Below, one piece after another: positions 5,322 to 10,935 of a stretch of 10,935 nucleotides of DNA. Position numbers and translations under genes: made by a program. Within the stretch, counting starts at the first letter, position 1. Each line of letters begins with the position of its first letter. Below the pieces are notes generated by a model. The model worked only from the letters and a program-made list of their open reading frames with translations, was not told where the DNA came from and did not search any database. Origin of the DNA: CAZPEV01 sp964585635 (lineage in GTDB: Bacteria; Zixibacteria; MSB-5A5; GN15; JAAZOE01); contig CAZPEV010000116.1 in NCBI GenBank assembly GCA_964585635.1, positions 1 through 10,935 of the forward strand, written 5' to 3'.

Positions 5322-5944
5322 ACTGGTTATACTGGTGTGGCTGGTCGCTGTCCCGATCGCTGGCGACGGTTCTGCTGGGCTACAAAGCGACCGGAAGGGA
5401 AAATGTCCCGCTCAGGGAAGCGGTCATTATCGCGGCCAACCACCAGTCATATCTGGATCCGCCACTGGTCGGAGCGGGAATCAGACGGGAATGGCATTTT
5501 TTCGCCAAGAAGGAGTTGTTTGACATTTTTCCGCTAGGTTGGATTATCAGCCGGGTGAACGCAATACCGGTGCGCCGCGGTATGTACGATCCGACGGCGC
5601 TCAGCCGCGCCTTCGCCGTGCTGGCGCAGGGAGGCGGCCTGGTGCTGTTTCCCGAGGGAACCCGGGGCAACGGACAAGAGTTCTTGAAGCCGAAACCGGG
5701 AGTGGGGATGATCGCCCGTCGAGCGCGGGTCGCAATCGTGCCGACCTATGCCATGCGAACCAATCGGTTGTGGGCGGCGCTCTTTGCCCGCAAGCGAATC
5801 GCCATTTACTATGGCCGGCCGATCCCGGTGGAGCAGGTGGAACAATATTCCGACGACAAAGAGGGATACCAGGCCCTGGCGGAATTGGTGATGGAGAAAA
5901 TCGCCGGCCTGAAAGCGGCCGCTCAAGCGGCCGCGACCGGATAA
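5318..5944 (+). CDS. plsC: 1-acyl-sn-glycerol-3-phosphate acyltransferase (PlsC/LPLAT family)
   Basis: The enzyme acylates lysophosphatidic acid to phosphatidic acid at the inner membrane face. It is 208 aa, in the short range typical of the version found next to cmk. The catalytic HX4D is NHQSYLD at residues 41-47 (H42, D47). After it come a substrate-binding region (NAIPVRRG), FPEGTRG at 111-117, and the fourth block GVGMIARRARVAIVPTYA. The N terminus (NWLYWCGWSLSRSLATVLLG) is hydrophobic and probably membrane-associated. The ATG overlaps the cmk stop by four bases, with an A/G-rich stretch directly upstream. The substrate specificity is inferred from the family; other lysophospholipid acyltransferases share the motifs. 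A short Ala-rich C-terminal end follows the last helix. Confidence 0.92.
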   Translation: MNWLYWCGWSLSRSLATVLLGYKATGRENVPLREAVIIAANHQSYLDPPLVGAGIRREWHFFAKKELFDIFPLGWIISRVNAIPVRRGMYDPTALSRAFAVLAQGGGLVLFPEGTRGNGQEFLKPKPGVGMIARRARVAIVPTYAMRTNRLWAALFARKRIAIYYGRPIPVEQVEQYSDDKEGYQALAELVMEKIAGLKAAAQAAATG

Positions 5945-5970
5945 TCCGGCCATTGATAAAGAATATCTGC

Positions 5971-5988
5971 CTCCGGCTTCGGCCGGAG
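5971..5988 (+). promoter_or_regulatory. UUCG-capped hairpin in the rpsA leader
   Basis: CTCCGGC (5971-5977), loop TTCG and GCCGGAG (5982-5988) form a perfect 7-bp stem closed by C-G around a UUCG tetraloop, an unusually stable RNA fold. It lies between the plsC stop and the rpsA Shine-Dalgarno (AAGGAGG, 6001-6007). No T-tract follows, so it is not a standard terminator. It may be an RNA stability or processing element, or part of S1 leader control; the role is inferred. Confidence 0.6.
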
Positions 5989-6017
5989 AGTATTGTGATA
6001 AAGGAGGAGTAATAGAC

Positions 6018-8174
6018 ATGGCTGATGCCGAATCCAAGAAGTACGAGGATGAGAAAGAGATTGGAGGTGAGAAAGGTAGGCCCAGCAAAACAAAGCTGGC
6101 CAAAGCGAAAAAGACCAAGTCGGTCAAGGCCAAGTTGGTCAAATCCAAAGACGCCGACGTTGAGGTCACGATTGACGAGGAAGTGCCGTCGATCGAACGG
6201 GTGGTAACCGCCCGACGGAAACGAATCGCGGAAAAGGCCTTCACCCGGACGCCGGTGGCTGAGCCGGTTATCGAACCGGTTCAGGCGATGAAGCTGACCG
6301 AGCTGGAGGCGGCCGAATACAGCTCCGACGAGTACGACGAGATGGTCAAGATGTACGACGACACCATCCAGGATATCAAAGAGGGTGAAATCGTCGCCGG
6401 GACCGTCATCGGCGTGACCCGCGAGGATATCATCGTCGACGTCGGCTTCAAATCCGAGGGCATTATCCCGATCAACGAATTCATCGGCGAGGTGAACATC
6501 AAGATCGGCGATAAGATCGACGTCTATCTGGAGGCGGTCGAAGATCAGAATGGGCAGCTGGTGCTGTCCAAACAGAAAGCCGACTTCATGATGGTCTGGG
6601 ACCGCATTCGCGAGGCGCACGATGCCGGCGAATTGGTGCCGGGCCGGGTCAAACGCCGCATCAAGGGCGGCGTCGTCGTCGACGTCATGGGCGTCGACGC
6701 CTTCCTGCCGGGATCGCAGATCGCGCTGCGCCAGGTGCCCGACTTTGACGCCCTCATCGGCCAGATGATGGACGTCAAGATCATCAAGCTCAACAAAACC
6801 CGCCGCAATATCGTCGTCTCCCGCCGCGTCGTGCTGGAAGAAGAGCGGGAACGGATGCGCAGCGAGCTTCTGGGCGAAATCAACCTCGGCCAGATCCGCG
6901 AAGGGGTGGTCAAAAACATCACCGACTTCGGCGTCTTCATCGACCTGGGCGGCGTGGACGGCCTATTGCATATCACCGATATGTCGTGGGGCCGGCTGCG
7001 TCATCCCTCCGAGATGGTCCAACTGGGCGACAACCTCAAGGTCAAGATTCTCGACTACGACGAGAAGACCTCCCGCATTTCCCTCGGCCTCAAGCAACTG
7101 ACGCCGTACCCGTGGGAAGATATCGAAATGAAATTCCCGATCAACAAGCGGGTCAAGGGACGCGTCGTCTCCATCACCGATTACGGCGCATTCGTCGAGC
7201 TGGAGAAGGGCATCGAGGGTTTGATCCATATCTCCGAGATGTCCTGGACGCAGCATATCAAGCATCCCTCCAAGATCATGAGCTTAAACGACACGGTCGA
7301 GGCGGTGGTGCTGTCGGTGGACAAGGAGAACGAGAAAATCTCCCTCGGAATCAAGCAGATGGAACCCGACCCCTGGACCATGGTCCACGTCAAATATCCG
7401 GTTGGGACGATCGTCAAAGGGAAGGTGCGCAACCTGACCGCCTTCGGCGCCTTTGTCGAGATCGAAGAAGGGATCGACGGACTGGTGCATATCTCCGATA
7501 TGTCCTGGACCAAGCGCATTCAGCATCCCTCGGAGATCATGAAGAAGGGCGAGGTTATCGAGGTCAAGGTCTTGCGGATCGATTCCGAGAACCGCCGCGT
7601 CTCCTTGGGCATCAAGCAGCTTAAGGATGATCCCTGGCCCGAATACGCCCGGAAGTACAGCATCGGCAACGAGGTGCTCGGCACCGTGCTGCGGGTCATC
7701 GATCGCGGTCTGGTGGTGGAACTCGACGGCGAGGTGGAAGGGTTCGTCCCGGCCAATCAGCTCGGCAAGGAAGGTATGGCCAAACCGGCCGAGGCCTTCA
7801 ACGAGGGCGAACAGGTCCCCCTGAAGGTGATCGAGTTCGATCGCGCCGGACGGAAGATCGTGCTGTCGCTGGCGGCCTACTTCGAGAAGCGCGACCGCGT
7901 GGAGTACGAGGCCTTTCTGGCCAAGCATCCGACGCACAGCGTGAGTATGGCGGCTGCGGCCGGGGAAGAACCGTCCGAGGCGGCCCCTGTCGAAGTCCAC
8001 GACATAATCCCTAAGCCTCATCATGATGCTGCGGCTGAGGGCGGCGCTGTGGCCGTCGAACCGGCCGAGACCCCGATTGCCCCGGTCGGCGATGAACCTC
8101 AGCCCGACCTTCCGGCGACGGAAATCTCCCCGGAAGAGCCATCTTCACCTGAGGATGGTACCTCCAAGGAATAG
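6018..8174 (+). CDS. rpsA: 30S ribosomal protein S1
   Basis: S1 binds mRNA on the small ribosomal subunit and promotes initiation on structured leaders. The 718-residue product is much longer than the usual 400-560 aa. Six S1 (OB-fold) domains are visible at about 121-190, 204-273, 290-360, 375-446, 461-533 and 549-622. Domains 3-5 carry the strong signature, for example ITDFGVFIDLGGVDGLLHIT and SITDYGAFVEL with HISEMSW. The first 120 residues are an extension with a Lys-rich stretch (KTKLAKAKKTKSVKAKLVKS) followed by acidic residues. The last about 95 residues are Ala/Pro/Glu-rich, low complexity and acidic, probably disordered. AAGGAGG at 6001-6007 lies ten bases before the ATG. The gene closes the cmk-plsC operon and is followed by a strong terminator. 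Multi-S1 proteins can be confused with others, but domain number and neighbours favour ribosomal S1. Confidence 0.95.
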   Translation: MADAESKKYEDEKEIGGEKGRPSKTKLAKAKKTKSVKAKLVKSKDADVEVTIDEEVPSIERVVTARRKRIAEKAFTRTPVAEPVIEPVQAMKLTELEAAEYSSDEYDEMVKMYDDTIQDIKEGEIVAGTVIGVTREDIIVDVGFKSEGIIPINEFIGEVNIKIGDKIDVYLEAVEDQNGQLVLSKQKADFMMVWDRIREAHDAGELVPGRVKRRIKGGVVVDVMGVDAFLPGSQIALRQVPDFDALIGQMMDVKIIKLNKTRRNIVVSRRVVLEEERERMRSELLGEINLGQIREGVVKNITDFGVFIDLGGVDGLLHITDMSWGRLRHPSEMVQLGDNLKVKILDYDEKTSRISLGLKQLTPYPWEDIEMKFPINKRVKGRVVSITDYGAFVELEKGIEGLIHISEMSWTQHIKHPSKIMSLNDTVEAVVLSVDKENEKISLGIKQMEPDPWTMVHVKYPVGTIVKGKVRNLTAFGAFVEIEEGIDGLVHISDMSWTKRIQHPSEIMKKGEVIEVKVLRIDSENRRVSLGIKQLKDDPWPEYARKYSIGNEVLGTVLRVIDRGLVVELDGEVEGFVPANQLGKEGMAKPAEAFNEGEQVPLKVIEFDRAGRKIVLSLAAYFEKRDRVEYEAFLAKHPTHSVSMAAAAGEEPSEAAPVEVHDIIPKPHHDAAAEGGAVAVEPAETPIAPVGDEPQPDLPATEISPEEPSSPEDGTSKE

Positions 8175-8213
8175 TTCGGCACAGTCATTAAGTCTGTACG
8201 GAACTGAAAGCCA

Positions 8214-8246
8214 AGAGGCCCGCATCAGCGGGCCTCTCTCTTATTT
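8214..8246 (+). terminator. Intrinsic terminator of the cmk-plsC-rpsA operon
   Basis: AGAGGCCCGC (8214-8223) and GCGGGCCTCT (8228-8237) form a perfect 10-bp stem around an ATCA loop, followed by CTCTTATTT. It begins about 40 bases after the rpsA stop. The T-rich tail is imperfect but the stem is very strong. It also lies between convergent genes, since the propeller/dockerin gene ends at 8322 on the other strand. Confidence 0.85.
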
Positions 8247-8321
8247 GGGATGGGCGCCTATCTTTTCTCGGCAGACTGCAGGCGCGACGGCAGGATTTCG
8301 CCGCCTGCCTTCCGGCCGGAT

Positions 8322-10085
8322 CTATGGACAACATGGCGCCGGGCCTCCCTTGAAGATGTAGTTGATGACATAAACCGCGTCGCCGACGTTGCGGGCATGG
8401 TCGCAGTTGGCATCGCCGGCCTCCAGCGGCGCCGGCGGACGACCCCCCTTGAAAACATAGTTGATGACCGAGATCGCATCACCAACGTTGACGGTGCCGT
8501 CCCCGTTGGCGTCGCCGCAGCGATAGGCCCGTCCGACGGAACGGGCCAGGGCGCTCCGAGTATCGTTATAAGGATGATCGTCAGCGGTCAGGATGGTGGT
8601 CACGGTCAGATGATACACCAGGCCGGTATCGGGGCCGATAACCCAGGGGTCGAATGATTTGGTGAGACTGCTGTCTCCCGGAAAATTAGTCAGGCTGATC
8701 GTGTCGGCATAGATGACTTGGCCGTTGGTGTCGATCACACAAGCGGCCGCAAATGTCTGCGGCGCCGCGCGCAGATTCCTGAAGGTGGGCGATGGCGCAT
8801 AGACGCCGCCACTCTGAATCGTGTCCGGCAGATTGACCGAGACGACCCCGACGTCGGGAGCGCCCGTGCCAAGGCAATACAGCTTGCCGTCAAACGACCC
8901 GATCAGCAGATGACCGTCGTTATCGATGGTCGGAGATGATTCGATATCGCCGCCCGTCTTGTAGCTCCATTTGACGCTGCCGTCCTGCGGGTACAAAGCA
9001 TAGATAGTCGAATCGCGGGAACCGAAGTAGATGATCCCTTCGTCGTCGACCGTCGGAGAACCATCGACGGCGCCACCCGTCCGGAATCTCCACTTGATGA
9101 TTCCCACGTCTCCCGAATCGGCGACGGCGTAAAGGCAACTGTCGTATGAGCCGAAATAGATGGTTCCATCGAGACCGATGGCCGGCGATGATTCCACGCC
9201 GTTGCCGATGTCCAGCGCCCATTTGAGCGTGCCGTCCGGGTTGACAGCCCAGAAGCTGGTGTCGACCGGTACGGGTGGCTGGCCGGCGGCGCCAAACTGG
9301 TCGCTGCCGACATAGATGGTGCCGTCGGAACCGACGGCGGGAGAGCAGTCCACCAGGTGGCCGTCATAGAAGGTTCCGGTGGCAAAGGCCCATTGGTAGG
9401 TCTGCAGATCATTGCGGAAGGCGTAGAGGTGATGATCCTTGGAGCCGATGTAAATCGTTCCATCATCAATGATGGCCGGGGAGGAGATGATGCACCAGTT
9501 GGTCTTGTAGCTCCAGCGAATTGCGCCGTCAACGGGATTAAGGACATAAAACGAGAAATCGGCCGAGCCGATATACACGTTGCCGTCCGGTCCGACGGCG
9601 GGGGAGCTGAGAACAAAGAAATTACCCAACTGCTTCTTCCACCGCAGCTTCCCATAGGTGACGGAGTCTTCGAGGGCATAAACGTACTTGTCGCACGAGG
9701 CGACATAAATCGTGCCGTCCGGTCCGATCGCCGGCGACGAAAAAACTCCCCCGCCGGTCGCATACCGCCATTTCAGCGTCCCGTTGGGGTTGATCGCATA
9801 CAAGCTGGAATCGGTGCCATGGCCGAAGAGCCATCCCGCGCCGACATAGACGGTGCCGTTGGCGCCGATGGAGGGAGAGGATGGCATACCATCGTTGGCC
9901 AGAAACGTCCAGACCGAATTTGGGGTGGCCGGGCCGCTGTAGGTCGTCCGGCCGGTATGCCTCAGATCGTGGCGGAACATCGGCCAGGGGCTTGGGCCGG
10001 CCAGGACCGTCGATGATATCAGGATCGTGGCAAAAACAATGGCGGCGAGCCGTTTGATTGATCCTGCGCCGGGTCTGATTTCCAT
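8322..10085 (-). CDS. Secreted PQQ-type beta-propeller protein with C-terminal type I dockerin
   Basis: This is a 587-residue exported protein. A signal peptide (basic GSIKR, then a hydrophobic LAAIVFATILISSTV, likely cleavage after VLA at residue 29) is followed by WPMFRHDLRHTGRT, the usual opening of PQQ-like propellers. I count eight repeats between about residues 60 and 405, each with SSPAIGPDGTIYVGS, LYAL and LKWRYxTGG-like parts, giving a predicted eight-bladed propeller. A beta-rich domain follows (about 406-520, starting DVGVVSVNLPDTI). The last about 66 residues are two dockerin repeats with calcium loops DANGDGTVNVGDA and DANCDHARNVGDA, each followed by a VINYxFKGG helix. PQQ is probably not bound; these repeats are often structural. 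No cohesin is visible in this window. ATG 10085 is chosen because AAAGGTG lies nine bases upstream; a GTG at 10097 would overlap that site. The ligand and function are unknown. Confidence 0.9.
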   Translation of the reverse strand: MEIRPGAGSIKRLAAIVFATILISSTVLAGPSPWPMFRHDLRHTGRTTYSGPATPNSVWTFLANDGMPSSPSIGANGTVYVGAGWLFGHGTDSSLYAINPNGTLKWRYATGGGVFSSPAIGPDGTIYVASCDKYVYALEDSVTYGKLRWKKQLGNFFVLSSPAVGPDGNVYIGSADFSFYVLNPVDGAIRWSYKTNWCIISSPAIIDDGTIYIGSKDHHLYAFRNDLQTYQWAFATGTFYDGHLVDCSPAVGSDGTIYVGSDQFGAAGQPPVPVDTSFWAVNPDGTLKWALDIGNGVESSPAIGLDGTIYFGSYDSCLYAVADSGDVGIIKWRFRTGGAVDGSPTVDDEGIIYFGSRDSTIYALYPQDGSVKWSYKTGGDIESSPTIDNDGHLLIGSFDGKLYCLGTGAPDVGVVSVNLPDTIQSGGVYAPSPTFRNLRAAPQTFAAACVIDTNGQVIYADTISLTNFPGDSSLTKSFDPWVIGPDTGLVYHLTVTTILTADDHPYNDTRSALARSVGRAYRCGDANGDGTVNVGDAISVINYVFKGGRPPAPLEAGDANCDHARNVGDAVYVINYIFKGGPAPCCP

Positions 10086-10094
10086 GTTGTCGTT

Positions 10095-10101
10095 CACCTT
10101 T
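10095..10101 (-). promoter_or_regulatory. Ribosome binding site of the propeller/dockerin gene
   Basis: The minus strand reads AAAGGTG with nine bases before ATG 10085. It overlaps the alternative GTG start at 10097 and so favours the shorter protein. Confidence 0.5.
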
Positions 10102-10429
10102 CACATGCCGAGTATTTATAGTGGGCCGAATACGTGCAGCCCGTTATACATTTCAGTACTTATATTAAACGACGATGCCATAAGTTTAATTTGAGGTAAA
10201 AATAGTGTTGTTTCGCCGGACCGAAAATGAACAGGGCGGGCAATGGCTTACCGACCTATGTTGGATGGCGACTGCTTCGACCTGCCCGACTAAGACCGGC
10301 CGGCACGGCGAAATGTCGCAGAATAATAAGGGGCCGGTTTACCCCACCGACCCCCAAACTGATGTTTCTACGAAGTATTTCCCCTCATGGGCAGCATGGC
10401 AAGATCAATTGCTGCTTCTCAATCATGAT
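10102..10429. other. Intergenic stretch without a recognisable gene
   Basis: About 330 bases separate the two minus-strand secreted-protein genes. The part near the propeller gene (10110-10200) is AT-rich and includes TATAAA on the minus strand at 10120-10115, but I see no convincing -35 partner. The rest is mixed sequence with only weak hairpins, such as GCAGCA (10391-10396) pairing with TGCTGC (10410-10415), and no T-tract. I find no coding sequence, RNA gene or clear terminator. Confidence 0.5.
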
Positions 10430-10935
10430 CTATTTCAGCAGCACCATTTTTTTTGCCTCCACAATATCGCCGGCAGTGAAACGATAGAAGTAGACGCCTG
10501 TCGCTACCGATCTACCCTGGTTATCCGTTCCATTCCATGTCCGGACATAATTGCCTGCGGCCAAGTACTGATCAACCAGCGAGCGCACCGTCTGACCGAG
10601 GAGGTTGAAGATATCGATCTTTACTGTCGAGGCCCGTGGCATAGAGAATTGAATCTTGGTCTCGGGATTAAACGGGTTGGGGTAGTTCTGCGACAAGGCA
10701 AATCTCGATGGCAATTCCGGCCTCTTTATATCCTGGACGTCATTTGGAGATTTGGTGAGGTTAAATAGAATCGAGACATTGTTGGAACCACTATTCGCCA
10801 CCGCCAAATCCTTGTCGCCATCACCGTCCAGGTCAGCCGCAATAGCTGAATTAGACCACCTTCCCGCGCCGTAATTGACATCCTCGGCAACAAAGGTGCC
10901 GTCACCATTGTTTTTCAGGACGGAAACATCGTTGG
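10430..10935 (-). CDS. FG-GAP/VCBS-repeat secreted protein with type IX-like C-terminal sorting domain (5' partial)
   Basis: The frame is open to the window edge, so only the last 168 residues are visible. They start with an FG-GAP/VCBS repeat pair: NDVSVLKNNGDGTF, then ADLDGDGDKDLAVANSGSNN and VSIL, with a calcium-type DxDGDGDxD loop. After a short linker, the last about 90 residues (FALSQNYPNPFNPETKIQFS, then VKIDIFNLLGQTVRSL, TWNGTDNQGRSVATGVYFY and KKMVLLK) form the domain typical of cargo of type IX secretion or related sorting in FCB-group bacteria. The protein is therefore probably exported and surface-attached or released; the secretion route is inferred. The length of the missing N-terminal part and its repeat number cannot be known here. 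The stop at 10432-10430 follows KKMVLLK directly, as usual for such proteins. Confidence 0.9.
   Translation of the reverse strand, partial: NDVSVLKNNGDGTFVAEDVNYGAGRWSNSAIAADLDGDGDKDLAVANSGSNNVSILFNLTKSPNDVQDIKRPELPSRFALSQNYPNPFNPETKIQFSMPRASTVKIDIFNLLGQTVRSLVDQYLAAGNYVRTWNGTDNQGRSVATGVYFYRFTAGDIVEAKKMVLLK

Noticed and set aside
5971..5988. Hairpin after plsC as an intrinsic terminator
   Set aside because: No T-tract follows and rpsA with a strong ribosome binding site begins 30 bases later, so read-through is more likely.
8903..9763. 286-aa minus-strand frame within the propeller gene
   Set aside because: It is a frame-shifted shadow of the repeat-rich propeller gene. Its apparent repetition only mirrors the blades.
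8865..9910. Repeated units as a CRISPR array
   Set aside because: The repeats are coding, about 120-150 bases apart, degenerate, and explained by propeller blades. No cas genes or short identical repeats are present.
10205..10768. 187-aa plus-strand frame
   Set aside because: Its second half is antisense to the YPNPFNP sorting domain, which is unmistakable, and its first half has no motifs or ribosome binding site.

Overview
The window reads as a high-GC bacterial chromosome fragment, probably from a metagenome assembly because it holds a run of ten Ns. The likely source is an uncultured member of the FCB/Zixibacteria-like candidate phyla. This is an inference from two exported proteins at the right end: a PQQ-type beta-propeller protein ending in a two-repeat dockerin with NVGDA/INYxFKGG signatures, and an FG-GAP/VCBS protein ending in a YPNPFNP type IX sorting-like domain. 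I cannot confirm the phylum without a search.

Left block (1-2521, plus strand): the classical DNA-maintenance cluster dnaX (5' truncated), ybaB/ebfC and recR, tightly packed. recR is interrupted by Ns and by about 110 bases that do not belong to it. The foreign piece reads as an internal part of succinyl-CoA ligase beta subunit (sucC), and the join lies in a VEEASDI motif that both proteins share. Removing it restores a RecR of normal length, so this is almost certainly a chimeric assembly.

Middle block (2522-4600): an accessory island. It has a visibly AT-richer gene for a predicted winged-helix plus PD-(D/E)XK nuclease-like protein with a frameshift near its start. Next come about 450 bases of palindromic repeat DNA and a probable solo insertion-sequence end. 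A very small Gly/Phe/Tyr-rich hydrophobic protein gene (50 aa, minus strand, strong Shine-Dalgarno) follows, and then a deletion remnant of an aldo/keto reductase with an 11-C homopolymer upstream.

Right-centre block (about 4570-8245, plus strand): the housekeeping operon cmk, plsC, rpsA. cmk and plsC overlap by four bases. A UUCG-capped hairpin lies in the rpsA leader, and a 10-bp-stem intrinsic terminator closes the unit. The operon links nucleotide supply, phospholipid synthesis and translation. The S1 protein is long, with six S1 domains flanked by a Lys-rich N-terminal and an acidic Pro/Glu-rich C-terminal tail.

Right end (8322-10935, minus strand): two secreted-protein genes, the eight-blade propeller/dockerin protein and the C-terminal part of the FG-GAP/sorting-domain protein. 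They are separated by about 340 bases in which I find no gene.
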